Positions 13,206 to 25,384 of a DNA stretch of 64,000 bases are shown here, one piece after another (the stretch's first letter is position 1; each line of letters opens with the position of its first letter). A program made the translations under genes and the position numbers. Source of the stretch: Megalobrama amblycephala (Eukaryota; Chordata; Actinopteri; Cypriniformes; Xenocyprididae); the NCBI RefSeq assembly GCF_018812025.1, contig NC_063044.1, positions 45,792,077-45,856,076 of the forward strand, read 5' to 3'. The notes under the pieces were generated by a model. The model saw only the letters and a program-made list of their open reading frames with translations. It was not told the DNA's origin and did not search any database.

Positions 13206-14039
13206 ACTTTTTTGAATTTCATTACATTTCAAATGTTTTAATCATTCTCTCTGCTCCTCACTTTTTGTTGCATGTCTTTGTTCAAATAAATATGTTTAAC
13301 TTTGAGTAGCCTACTAGTTAAGTATGAATGAACATTGATAACATCTATTGAGCAGGGTAAAAAGAATGCATTGGACTCTTTTGCCACCAGTTTGTATAAA
13401 ACCCTCAATAAATACATAAATAAAAACACATCTGCTAATGCTAAACATACTCTTTTAGATTGTCTTGTATCTCAGCGACATCAGCTATGTTGTTTTGTTT
13501 GTGACCTTGTGCCTTTAATGACAAAGATTGTGAAACAAATCAGAAGCAAACATCAGCAGAAAATATTGCAGCAGTCTGAATGAAGTTATTCAAATGAACA
13601 TTTTTGTCAAGATAACATTTGGACACAACAGGATACTGGACATTAGTGTGATATCCATGCTTTCAATGAGCAACAACTCTGGTTTTTATAATAATAACAA
13701 CCACCAATAGTATGATTATAAATATAGGAACTCCCTTTATAGCCTTTTATATTGGATTTGAAACCGCTGGGTGGCAGTAATGTCGAAAAAACCTTTCTTT
13801 TAACTCTTTTTTTTCTGTTAGTAGGCTAAACTGAGAGACTTTAGTGTAAATGAGGCTAATTGGAACAGCCGGTACATTCACATTTTATAGAAGTGTTTAT
13901 TTTAAGATGCATTCAAATTAAATTGATTTCAACAAACCATACTCCATAATGTGAATCTTATATGTAAAACCACTAACAGGTTTGTCGGAAGCTCGTGCCT
14001 CGTGAATAGTGCTGTATACACTGAAGCTGTAAGATCTTA
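13202..14039. other. Intergenic sequence, nothing recognised
   Basis: AT-rich. The frames seen on either strand lack splice context or homology. Confidence 0.4.
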
Positions 14040-14377
14040 ATTGCAGAAGTCGCTGGCGAGAGGAGGGTACAGATGTGAATCTGTGTTTTGGATCAGTGCC
14101 GGGGATCTGACAGTGAAATCTGGCAGTAATGAAGGTCTGGAGCATCTGGCCGGCTGTGAATGGCTGAATGCTTAAGATGTGAGGTGTGTCCTCTCCCCCG
14201 GGAGCTGTGAGAGCGACGCCGGATTGGATGAGCTGTTTGCGGAGGGCGTGGCGTGCGCCTGATCTGAGCCGGAGGAGGACGAGGAGGAGGAGAGCCGAGG
14301 AACGAGACAAAGGAGGTGGGTGTGGGTGATTGCTCTCTTTCCCACCACACCCTGCCAGGCCGAGTCCCGACAAACAC
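14040..14377. promoter_or_regulatory. CpG- and GC-rich island, possible promoter
   Basis: A sharply GC-rich block with many CpGs and a GAGGAGGACGAGG-type repeat sits in AT-rich DNA about 1.7 kb beyond the 3' end of ramp2. Open frames on the minus strand here are Arg/Pro-rich and look compositional. It may start an unannotated transcript. Confidence 0.3.
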
Positions 14378-15920
14378 TTAATATTTCACAGAAGAGTTTG
14401 AGTGTGTGTTTTTACAGTGGAATACTAGTACATCTACAAAAGACGGTATAGTCAGCGGTATACCGGCAGAAAACATCTTAAACTGCTTTGAGAGAGGTTT
14501 TCTTTTTCTTATTTTTGTTTTAGGCTGACCAGGCTGGGAGACCATCTTAAACAAGTTTTACAGCAGTGATTTTCATCTTATATTCAGTTGTTTATGTTAT
14601 GAACAAATAAGACCTTGTATTTTTAATTGACTTTAATAGAGTTCACTGGAACATGATGTAAGACTATAAACAGCTTTTTAGCTCACTCATTCCAGCATTT
14701 TTTTTTTTCCTCCAACATCAACCTTTCTGTCTGAAGTGTGAGGGAAATTTTGAGCTTGAATATTTGAGCTCAATGTCACAAGTAACATACCTTTTCCATG
14801 TGGAGGCAGTACAAAACATGAAAGTTACAAAAAGGACACTTTTACTAAGATCACAATGATAGACTCCAGGTAAAACATGTGGTTTAATTATATAAAAACA
14901 TTTCCAATCAAAGTAAAAAGTGAAGTATAAAAGTATAAAATTATTCACAGGCTCTTAAAGTGGTTCTCTGAAGTGCTTGGTACAGACGTCCATAAAAGAA
15001 CACATCTGTAGACATACACTTGAAAAAAATTTCTCTTATAAGACAGATATGAAATCTTAGATATTAAGCTTTCCTTCATTTAAAATAACCCATTACTGAA
15101 ATAATTATAAAACACAAACGCAAATCTCATTCATGTCCACATTGATGTAGTAATTATATTGCTAAGTAAATTACAATGCAGTTCTGTGTAAAGGGCAGAG
15201 TAAAATGAACATGGACAATGCAAGTGGACATTTACAATAAACCTCCATTTTCTGACATCCCCTTCCCTCTCAAATGTATTTTTTTTTTCTTTCTTCGGAG
15301 ACGTGTGTATATGTCATTAACTTATATAAATAAACAGATATTCAATAAGCTGCCTGTCGAAATGGACGACTTTCATTTGGCTTTGTTTTGTCATGCATTC
15401 AGATTGACTCATTTATGGTTAATTTTTCAATAATGGTCACAATAAATTTAAAAGGTCAATCTTTATGACTTGTGTCAAAATAGAAGTGAAATCACAAAGA
15501 CGTTATGCTCATAGTCAGCTAAACAGCTCTTGTCCCCAAACTAACAACAAAATCTACATTAAAACATGGGTTAAATATTTCATACAGTGTGTAAAGTGGA
15601 CACTCAAATCAGGTTGTGTTCTGTGTTGTGATGTTTTGTACACCTGGTTACGTATACAGTACATCTGACTGCTTCAAATGAACCTTTTTTTTCTGTTGTT
15701 ATTTCACATTTCATTAGATTATGCATTTACATCCTGAAGGCAACAAAAACATATATGTGCAATATGGAGATGTGATTGTCATAATGCCTTGAATGGTCTG
15801 CAATGCACATCAGCTGTAGGTTTAAAAATATACTTTTCTAACCACCAATTATTTCACTGAAGTACAGTAACATTTTCCAGTCAGATGTCACCCCCAGAGC
15901 AAATGCTCATCCTGCATTCT
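14378..15920. other. Intergenic sequence downstream of ramp2
   Basis: AT-rich with no exon recognised. The short frames (15218-15433, 15465-15668) have no supporting features. Confidence 0.4.
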
Positions 15921-16074
15921 GCTTTATTCGAACCTGGAGACGCCCATGTGCACATTCACTGGGGAGTGTTGGACCAGGACATTATCCCGCAGTGGGATAC
16001 CATCCTGAATAATGAAGAAGAAATGAAGCAGATGAAGGAATAAGAACAAAATGTTCTTGCACCTGGAATCTTCT

Positions 16075-16324
16075 CTAGGACCTCCTGTCTCCATTTTTAG
16101 TCTTGAGAACAACTAGGACCACCATAGCAGGGATTAGGCATATGGGGGTCATAACAAGGGCAAGGACGATGCTGGGAGGGGGGTCCCTCAGTGCCTCTGT
16201 GGGGCATTCTTGAAAATAGGTGGTGTGGATATCCACAAATATGCTTTCAACAAAATGATTCGGCCAGGGAAGCAGTAGACAATCAGCAACAGTCTCAGTA
16301 CACACAGTGAAATTGTTGTATGCA
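16075..16324 (-). CDS. ramp2: ramp2 coding exon 4, ectodomain end, membrane span, stop
   Basis: Encodes YNNFTVCTETVADCLLLPW, NHFVESIFVDIHTTYFQEC and the membrane span with PICLIP, then KTKNGDRRS and stop. A reverse-strand AATAAA at 15923-15928, about 150 nt after the stop, is the likely poly(A) signal. Confidence 0.92.
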
Positions 16325-17023
16325 CTGCCAGAGAGACAGACAGAAAGAAAGTCACCAATTACTATCAAGCACATACAGTATTATATGGCATTTGATAAAG
16401 AATCGTTGGAAAATATCCTACCTTTTTACTCTCTCCAAAGAACACCAGACAGTACTGTTCATGGACGCCATAGCCACATTAAAATGATATCTACACCAGT
16501 GCACCACCAGCATTTCATAGCATGTTCTGATTGAACTGTTCACACAAACTGAACAGTATATGTCACAGACGCTCTTGTTACCACAGCCTGTGATGTAAAT
16601 TAAAAGAAATAAATAAAGATTGATATAAGTCAATATAAATCATCTTTTAGTTGTGTCACAGTCAAGTTGCAGTTGTTAAATACAGTAGGCTAAATATCTC
16701 TTAAGCTATTTTGACAAGCAATGTAGCCTACATACCAAATGTTCCTCCATTTCCATGTCCAGCATCTAAAAAATATAATGAAATCATATAATAATATAAG
16801 TAAATCGTAAATCTTATACAAGTAGCCTACATCTTACATCGTATTCAGCTTATTACTTTAGATAATCGTTTGTGACACATCCATCCTCCAAACACAGATT
16901 TGTCATGCACTGCATTGTGTCTCATTTAGGTTAAATGAAAGCTGCAGTTGTATATCGACGCACACACAACTTACCATAGAGAAAAGACAGAAAGACGCCA
17001 AAAAAGCTGAACGATACCCTCAT
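16075..17023 (-). CDS. ramp2: Receptor activity-modifying protein 2 (RAMP2), four coding exons
   Basis: Seen on the minus strand: exons 17023-16975, 16765-16736, 16587-16422 and 16324-16075 join in frame (495 nt) to 164 residues plus stop; all introns are GT-AG. The product starts MRVSFSFFGVFLSFLYG, a signal peptide. An extracellular part follows with Cys residues and N-glycosylation sequons (NSS, NST, NFT), then a transmembrane segment at about 132-155 containing PICLIP, and a short basic tail (KTKNGDRRS). Known: RAMPs are single-pass partners of calcitonin-receptor-like receptor; RAMP2 makes it an adrenomedullin receptor. WPNHFVE...DPPPSIVLALVMTPICLIP matches the RAMP2 pattern (human APICLIP before the tail) better than RAMP1 or RAMP3. 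Human RAMP2 is 175 residues and adjoins EZH1, as here. Confidence 0.9.
16422..16587 (-). CDS. ramp2: ramp2 coding exon 3, extracellular domain part 1
   Basis: Encodes GCGNKSVCDIYCSVCVNSS and a segment ending TVWCSLERVKR. Cysteines and the CYEMLVVHWC stretch fit the three-helix RAMP ectodomain. Acceptor ACATCACAG, donor GTAGGA. Confidence 0.88.
16736..16765 (-). CDS. ramp2: ramp2 coding exon 2, 30-nt Gly-rich microexon
   Basis: Encodes DAGHGNGGTFG between acceptor TTTTTTAG and donor GTATGT. It is phase 1 on both sides, so skipping it would keep the frame. Confidence 0.75.
16975..17023 (-). CDS. ramp2: ramp2 coding exon 1, signal peptide
   Basis: ATG at 17023 (reading leftward) opens MRVSFSFFGVFLSFLYG, a short charged start followed by a hydrophobic core. 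Donor GTAAGT follows, phase 1. Confidence 0.85.
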
Positions 17024-17235
17024 ATCAGAGCAAACGAGCGCTGGCGAGATAGTCTCAAGCCGCCACTGAATGTGCCTGAACTTTTACACCAAAGAGCGCG
17101 AGGCATAACAGGAAACGCGACGGGTGGAAGCGTGATGCGCCGTCTCCACATGTGGAATCGGGGTTACCAGATGTTCAGAAAGCTGCTGACCGAAAACGCT
17201 TTAATTTTCCCACGTAATAATGCTCCACCTCTGGC

Positions 17236-17237
<2 letters not shown>

Positions 17238-17275
<38 letters not shown>
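17238..17275. repeat. (CT)n microsatellite upstream of ramp2
   Basis: CT dinucleotide repeat about 215 bp upstream of the ramp2 start codon. Confidence 0.95.
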
Positions 17276-17279
<4 letters not shown>

Positions 17280-17424
17280 TTGAACAGAAAAACAGTAAAA
17301 CCTTCTAATGCATTTTCACTGACTTTTAGGCGCCATATAAATACAACCCATTAATTGGTCATAACTGAATATGCCTATTAAACAAACAAAAAACGTGAAT
17401 GAGATTTCATAAATTTGTTTATTA

Positions 17425-18940
17425 GGGGCCAAGCACCGAAGGTGCGGAGGCACCACCTATTGTATCTGTTGGCGTTCTTTTTATTTTTATTTTCGATTAT
17501 TTTTCTTCTTCTTCTTCCGCTCTTGAAGTCTATGGCAGCCCATAGAACCGCTTGCGGGAAAGTTGTGAAATTTGGCACACAGTTAGAGGACAGTCTGACC
17601 TTTGTTCATAGCAAATTTGGAGTCTCTAACTCAATCCCTCTAGCGCCACCAGCTGTCCAAATTTGCACTTATGTTTATGCTAAAAACTTTTGAACGGTAA
17701 GGGTTAGAAACAAAATTATTTTTCCCTCTGATTCCTTGGGTCAAGACTATGACGTCATTTTCCGTCATGAAATTTTTTTCGCCATTTAGAATTTTCTGAA
17801 AAACGTACTTTTTCGAACTCCCTTTCATGAAAATTGAATCAGATCATCTTCAGACCATGCCGACAAAAAGTTAAAAGGAATTCAAGTCGATTCCTCAAAC
17901 TGTTTTCGTAAAACACGAGAACGAATTGTACGTAGTGCTTGCGAAAATAAACATAACTCCGCAACGCTTTATCGTATTTAGACCAAACTTCGTACATGTC
18001 ACCAAAAGCATGACCTGAGGCATCATGCAGTGTTTCGGCGCAGCGCCACCTACTGGTGCGGAAATATGAAAAATGGATATTTTTGCTTATAACTTCTGAT
18101 GGGTTTGTCCAAAAATCATAAATTTGGTCTCGTTCATTCGGGGCATCATGCCGAGTCGAATGATAACCAATTTTCTCATATCGGACATTTTGGCTGTCGG
18201 CCATTTTGAATTTTGTGCTAAAATGCTGTATTTTACGAACGCATTAGCGTATCTTTACAAAACTCGGTATGGGTCCTCAGCACAATGCCCTGGGAGCCCG
18301 AGAAGTTTCGGAACAGCGCCACCTTGTGGTCAAAAGTTATAACAAAATTTACAAAAATGCTAATAACTTTTGACTATATTAACCGATTGTAATGAAACTG
18401 GTCTCAGTTGATTCCTTGGGTCATGCTGAGAACACAAATATCAAATTTGCCATAGTCGGCTGAACTTCCTGTCCGCCATATTATTTTTCTCTAAAAACCT
18501 ACTTTTTTGAACTGCTCCTAGACCGTTGCTCCGATTTTCACCAAAATCGAACCATATCATCTTCAGACCATGCCGACAAAAAGTTATGGATTTCAAGTCG
18601 ATGCGTCAAATCATTTTCATATACCGGAGCAACGAATTTGAGGCATGATGCAAAACCCACTCTTGAAGCTGTATCTCTGCAATGCTTTGACATATTGACA
18701 CCAAACTTTGCGGTTGTCATTGTCAACTCACTCTGACCATACCGCATGAATTTGGTCACAGCGCCACCTATTGGTGGAAAGTGATAAACCAGTAAATCTT
18801 TATTATTTACTGTATATGTGATTTTTCAGCTCTTTTGCCTACAATGATCCTAATAGGTCTTTAATTGCTCACTGTTGCAGTTGGTCTGATACTCCCAGCC
18901 GTGTTGGCTGGCTTATTGTGCCGCTTTTGTGCTTGGCCCC
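17425..18940. mobile_element. 1.5-kb repeat with GGGGCCAAGCACC / TGCTTGGCCCC ends
   Basis: The ends are short inverted repeats. Inside, a 30-bp motif (ATCATCTTCAGACCATGCCG...) occurs at about 17843 and again about 710 bp later, and AGCGCCACC recurs at 17643, 18040, 18315 and 18760, showing internal tandem duplication. No open frame is conserved between the two units, so the element looks non-coding. Confidence 0.7.
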
Positions 18941-20035
18941 GTAATTGCTGCTTGCAGCTATGTTTTATTATTATTATTATTATTTTGTATAATATTAATT
19001 ACAAAACTTAATGTCTAGCTAGGCTATGTTTAACTATACAACCTGTCAGTTTACTTATGTCTCACAAGCCTTCCCAAATAGGCTATCATAACATAGCCTA
19101 GTTCTTGGTTCATCTGGACTTGGACATGACGAAAATAATAGCAAGCTGTGGTGCTCACACTACACAACAATCGGTTCCTTCCCAGTTAGATTTTTTTTTT
19201 TTTTTTTTTTTTTGTATAATGTTCTGAGTGATAAGTTTTGTTTTTGTTCCCAGAACCTTTTAAGGTAGGATAACATTCTTTAAAAACATTCAAAAAATGT
19301 TTAGTGATAACACTGTTACATTATCCTCTGAAATTCTTATAAAGTGTTTAGAGGTCAGTTTCCCAGCGGGCAAGTACTGGATGTGGACAACTCCACAAAC
19401 AGTACTATTAGTTTCACTTATTACAAAGCAGTTTGACTTTATTTCTGTCATACATGCAAAAAAAAAAAAGTTTTTCTTGAGAATTAACAGAGGTTTAAAT
19501 GTTGATGTTTGGTTTGATTTCACCATTATGGTAATAAGTGTTTAATTTATTTAGGCAGTTTGACTTTTTTAACATTAGTTGTTTTCTGGCTGCTGTAACT
19601 GTTTATGTCCAGAACAGAAAATGTGATATAAAATGATGTTGGCTACTTCTTGGTGATAAAGCTATAATCATCATTTAGTTGTCTGAATCACTGATCTCAT
19701 CTAGTAGATAATCTTTGATTATAGATGTTATTAATTTCACGTAATTAGACCTGTGATAATTGTCCAGCGTGAGATCAAGCAGTCCTTTAATCAAGTAATC
19801 TGAACTATTAATTATCACCCCCCAAAAAACCCCTCTGTGCATAGCAGCGCCTATACTACACAACACAATGCTGACAACGTGCACAAACTACAAGACATTT
19901 GATCAAGAGCTGTTGAAACAAAAGTGAAAAAATCTTTTTCCCACATAAATTATGAGAGAAATTCATGCAAGTTATTACGAGCATTGCATTGTGATTGGCT
20001 GGATTCGTTTCACCTTGCCGTTGCATTGCACATAT
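18941..20035. other. Intergenic sequence, nothing recognised
   Basis: Contains an ATT repeat (18967-18983) and a poly-T run (19192-19213). No gene is seen. Confidence 0.4.
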
Positions 20036-20036
20036 T

Positions 20037-20225
20037 AGGGGGCAGTTGTGGCCTAATGGTTAGACTTGTAGTCGGACTTGTAACCTGAAGGTCGCGGGTT
20101 CGAGTCTCAGTACCAGCAGGAAATATAGGTGGGGGGAGTGAATGAACTGCTCTCTCTTCCACTCTCATTATCCACAACTGAGGTGCCCTTGAGCAAGGTG
20201 ATCTTGTAGTGTGTGCAATGCAACA
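20037..20225 (+). mobile_element. tRNA-derived SINE
   Basis: The 5' part is tRNA-like, with an A-box (TGGCCTAATGGTTAG) and a B-box (GGGTTCGAGTCTC) spaced as in RNA polymerase III promoters. It is followed by GAGGTGCCCTTGAGCAAGG, a conserved SINE body found in many fishes. The 3' end is truncated or diverged. Confidence 0.85.
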
Positions 20226-22375
20226 ACAAGGTGGAACTAATCTAGCCAATCACAGTGCAGATGGTATAAATGGAAAAACCTTGTAATAACTTGTGTGATT
20301 TTATATGTAGGTTCGGGAGGAGCCTAAACATTCAGCCCTGTCAATCATCATTACGAGCAGCAGTCACTGCGTCATCCCAGCGACAATTCTTCCAGCATTC
20401 TTCCTGCTCCCCATCTCCTCCTCTATTTTTCTTATTCTCCCTCTGCGCAGTACTGTTATAGGACGTTTTAGCTCGGAGCTTGAGCCGAGCCTCTGGTTCG
20501 AGCCTCCTTCGAGGACAGCAAGCCAAGTTTGTTTACCATTAACTATAAAGACTGAATGGGCAGGTGAACTCGTGAAGTGGTAAAGCATTTTTTTTAGACG
20601 GGACTGCCTCTTGACCAAAAGTTTGTGCACCTCGCCAGAGTTGAGTTGTGTAGTATGCACACTGCTATGACAAGATGACGACAGATGACAAGAAATCTTG
20701 TTGTGTAGCGAGCACCACAGCAATTCAGGTAGTCTACAGTCCTGTAGTGTGAGCATGCTCTTAGTAGTTGTGTTGTGGTAAGTAGTAAAGGAAACTCTGT
20801 TAGATTACAATACCCATTCGAGAGAAGTTAACTGAGCTTCATGAAATGGAACCAGTTCTCAGATCAAGTTTTGACTCATGATATTGTAAAGCACTGTTGT
20901 GTTTAAAAGATAGCTGTTTCCCTGAGGTACGGATCTTTTCTGAGCTGAGAACACCCAGGCCAGATGCACATCTGCAAGCGGGTCTCCCCCTTTAAAAAAA
21001 CACTCCGTTTCTCTCAGGTTGATTCCTCGTTGGCTCAGTGGTTCTGATTTATTTGCATTTTTTACATCTGTTTCCAAACAGGAAACATAAGTGAACATTT
21101 AGGGGCAGAGCAGGGCGGCTTGATGGAATGGACACTTTTAAGAATAACTGGGTCATATTAAACAGATCTAGTTCGGGAAACGATATAATCAGAGTTTGCC
21201 ATCTGTGCTCGAAGGGCCGCACTTTTGGTTTGAGCCCAGCTGTGATTGAAACAAACTCTCAGCTCACTCACTTCAAAGGAAGAGAAAGAGGCGAATCCGG
21301 GGCCGAGGGAGGGCTGGAACAGTTTATGTAACACTTCTGGGCTTGTGGATCTCATGTTGGCCATGTGAGTATGTCTTCAATCGGTACCAATAGATTAAGT
21401 CTACTGGAAACCATTTAATGAAGTTAATGAAGTATCTCAAACCTTATTACTTTCAAACTTTTGTATGATATATCACCAAAAAAAAAATTGCCTTAATTTT
21501 TAAAGACCTCCTTTCAGAACGTGAAACTTCCTCCAATAATGTACTCCCGGACCCTAAGAGAGATCCACCAATCAGATCTCTCAGAAGTCTTTGTTAACAA
21601 AGAAACAAGAATTGTGAAAAGAGTGGCACAAGCATCACATATATTTTATTTTACATTAGAATTAATGACTTATAGCTGACAGTTGATTTTTAATTATTGT
21701 TTTATTTTATTCAGTTGTCATTCACAAAGCTATTCATGGGATAAATAATTCATTCTCACAAAAGGTTTTGTTTCTCATTCTTCAAAAAATTTTTTTTTGC
21801 TTTAAGCAAAAAGTAATATTAAGATTCACTCAGAACTGATTGGTTTGGTTTACATTTAGGAAAGGCTTCTTTTTAGCGCTTTACATTTTAAGGTAGAATA
21901 AAATATTTCTTTCTATAATATAAAATAATAATAATAATAAAAGGTATGAAACGAGCTCTTTAAGATCTTTAAGGCTTTCCTTTGTATGTGTGTTAACGAA
22001 AGCAAACAACAGAGAAAGTTTTGTTTGTGTGAAGATGCTTTATAGGTAACGCGCCGTATGTTGTTAAACGTCACATGCATGTGACACTCACAGAACAATG
22101 CTGTCTTTGTTTCTGTTTTTGGATCCTAACAACAGGCCAATCTAAATCTCCCCTGCGCCCATGTGTTTATCCAAATCTCAAACTGAAGCAGTTGGTTTAT
22201 TCTTTGTTCCAGAGACTCTCCCATGAATATAAATATTAGAAAAAAGTCTGATTGAAAGTGTCAACAAAATCTCTTACCACAGTGTAGAATTGCAACACTA
22301 TATTCTTTTCACCGGTTATTATGCTGTTACCTTCCTAAGCACTGATTGTCTGCTATTCTTTGTTAGTAATTATAC
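20226..22375. other. Intergenic sequence, nothing recognised
   Basis: No splice-flanked coding segment is convincing. The frames at 20364-20756 (minus) and 21128-21364 overlap on both strands and look accidental. Confidence 0.35.
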
Positions 22376-23233
22376 ATATGGGTCATTGACGAATAAAGTT
22401 TTTACAAGTGTACAAAAAACTAATGGAGAAATAATGAATTTTGAAGTTTTATTAAGTGTTAACAATGAGATTACGTGGTCTTCATAATCAATTAACACAG
22501 TTTTTGTCAATTTTTTTACAAGATGGACAAAATTTTTCACCAAAAAAGTCTTTTATTGACTGACACTTTTGGTTTTACTGAATGATGATATTTTAACAAG
22601 CTGATATCTATCTAGCTAGCTAGTAATTACAACATTTTCCATGTTTTATAGCGGTTGTACCGAATGACCTGATGTTTCGGGACATGCGTATGAGCAAATG
22701 AAAACATGAATTTTTCAAAAAGAGAGAGTTACTTTGCTTCACAACCATGTGGTCCTTTGCAGGTGTCTGAATGATGTCACATCCTGTCACATGATATTGA
22801 CCGCATGACTTGATCCAAAATGGTCCCTTTATATTGGTTACTCCGAATGACATCAACGAAATTATTTTTTTCCGAACATTCTTCCTCATAACAAAGTAAC
22901 GACTTCTACACATAATTTTAATACCATTTTGCACTATGTTGATATATGAGGTTATAAAATAATGGCAGAATAAAAAAACATATACATTTATTACATTTTA
23001 AGATATTTTAATCACAATGAAATGGCTGTATTGGCCTTTGGATGGTTAAACCGAATTACCTTTTGACACTTCAAAATCTTTAAAATACCTTTATATGTGG
23101 CAAAACATAACCTTTTGGATTTAATAAAAGTGATCTAGTTGTACTACCTGACATACTTTGGATGTCATATCTTTGTTTTTTATTATTATTATTAAGGGGA
23201 CAAAAAATGACCCGTCACATCATTGACCCATAT
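22376..23233. mobile_element. MITE-like element with ATATGGGTCATTGACG ends
   Basis: Left ATATGGGTCATTGACG and right CATCATTGACCCATAT are inverted. The AT-rich interior has the repeated phrases CCGAATGACCTGATG, CTCCGAATGACATC and CCGAATTACC. Confidence 0.6.
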
Positions 23234-23388
23234 AATGCTACATTGCAGCACATCAGCTGCTCAATATGCACTCAATTGAATCCATACACTGAAAACACCC
23301 TCACAGTAGGGTTTATTTAGACATACAACTCAGAAAAACATAAAATGAGCCAAAATGTCTGTCATATTTATACAGCTGTATGACTCAC

Positions 23389-23446
23389 CTGCTCTGGTGT
23401 AGGCAGTGGTTTGTATGTCTGTTGGTGGGGTTGTTGCAGTCTGTCT
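23389..23446 (-). other. Exon-like 58-nt segment, minus strand, unknown
   Basis: On the minus strand a Thr/Pro-rich segment (one frame reads TATTPPTDIQTTAYTRA) lies between CTCTATAG and a strong donor CAG|GTGAGT. No adjoining exon was found. Confidence 0.2.
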
Positions 23447-23964
23447 CTATAGAGCACAGAAGAAAAGTAAATGTCCATGAGATACAGAGCATGGGTTTAC
23501 AAAAATACTTTTTGATAGCAAATAGAATTCTTAAATAGAACTTGTGTGCATATATTTATCACAAAAAAAAAAATCAATATCTCACCACAATGTATTTCTG
23601 TTCATTTGGTACCAGAGTATGCAGAGTTGAGACCATTAGACACAGACAGACTATCATGAAAAAGAAACTTTGTATTATACACATGAATCACACTCAAATT
23701 CAGAAACACACTGGCATTTATTTGTAATTATAAGACAACAAATTCCTGCAGTTAGGGGAATATTGACAGACATGGAAAAAGATACAGGAAGGGAGGAGAT
23801 GAAGAGGGAGCACATGTGCACATCCTCCCTTTGTCCTGTTCAGCTGGATCATGACAGTCATTTCCTCAGAAGCGTCTAATTCCTTATTTATCTATATCTA
23901 CCGCATAATTTTGAAGAGGTCAACAGTATAATTTACATGATATTCCATTCTTTTTTTTTATGGT

Positions 23965-24240
23965 TTAAAGGGATAGTTCACCCCCAAATTTTTGTCATTA
24001 TTTACTCATCCTCAAGCTGTTTCAAACCTTTATGAGTTTTTTTTTTTTTTTTTCTGTTGAACATTGACATTTTTTTCGTACTATGGAAGTCAATGGCTAC
24101 TGTCAACTGTTTGATAACCAACATTCTTTAAAATATCTTCTTTTGTGTTCAACAGAAGAAAGAAACTCGTACAGGTTTAGAACAACTTGAGGGTGAGTAA
24201 ATGATGACTGAATTTTGGAATTTGGTTGAACTATCCCTAT
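23965..24240. mobile_element. MITE, TTAAAGGGATAGTTCACCC family
   Basis: Left TTAAAGGGATAGTTCACCC, right GGTTGAACTATCCCTA, with inner arms around AATATCTTCTTTTGTGTTCA. Confidence 0.85.
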
Positions 24241-25297
24241 CATATAATGTATATTATTATACAATATACACACATATATATATGTAGCTCTAAATTTTTA
24301 ATTAGAAACAGTTCAAAGGAAATTTTCAAAATATATTGAAGATAGCTACGGTGTTCTTCATTCTGCATTCACAGCCATTTTCTCTAGGAGAATGCCTCTG
24401 ATTTTAAGTATCAAGCACATAAAACCAATCTTTTATTCTGAAGGTTTCATATCTTACCCCAAAACAGTAAAGTCCCTTGTGGTTTTGAAGTAGTTATAGA
24501 TGTGTGCTCCATTATGCTTTATTCCTGGGATACTTCTGTCTGTCTGTCTGACTGTCCACCTCAGCTTTCACAAATCACATGTATGAACTCTTCAACAGGA
24601 AGACTCTATTAAAACAACAGGATGTGCTCATTTCCTTAAAGGGGTGGTGGATTCATACATGGAGAGACATTACAGAGTGGGCTGTCTAATATATCCCAAT
24701 GTTGCCATCATTTGTCTCTCTGAATTTCTCTTGCACTCATATTCTCATCATTGTCACATACTCTCTTGCTCTCTCTCCTGATTTACGAAACTATCTGTTT
24801 TGGAAATTGTGTACTGTGTCATGTAAATTGTATATTGTGTCATGGCTTTGCATTGTGTAGCCTACATGGACCTTTCTAATGATTTATTCCCACCATTTTA
24901 AGTATTTATTGTGTGTGTGTTTTATAAATTCCTGATTATTCAAAGCATTAATAATAACTGTTTTTCTATCTCTACCAAACATTTGTGGCTCTGCCAAACA
25001 TGTCAGTTGATGTATGTTACTAAAGTGTGTGGGGCTCATAAAGTCAGTGTGTTTGTTACTGCTCACCTTTGTTTAACACTAACAGCACTTTTATTGTTTG
25101 TAATACATTCTCTAACACTACTTTCAATCAATTTGAGTAGGAGAGTGGAAGGACTGAAGCTTTGAAATCAACAAAGCATGAGCCAGAATTGACTTTTACT
25201 TTAGTTCATTTGTTTATCATGTAGAGTAGAGTATATGATGTGATGTATGATGTTTTGGTCTAAGACCAATTGGCGTTTATTCAGAACTGAGGAAACA

Positions 25298-25300
<3 letters not shown>
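24241..25300. other. Intergenic sequence, nothing recognised
   Basis: AT-rich and free of convincing exons or element boundaries. Confidence 0.4.

Positions 25301-25376
<76 letters not shown>
25301..25376. repeat. (TA)n microsatellite
   Basis: Pure TA run followed by a short CA tract. Frames across it are artefacts. Confidence 0.97.

Positions 25377-25384
<8 letters not shown>

Noticed and set aside
13918..14373. 151-residue minus-strand frame
   Set aside because: Arg/Pro-rich composition follows the CpG-rich DNA; no domain, splice context or homology recognised.
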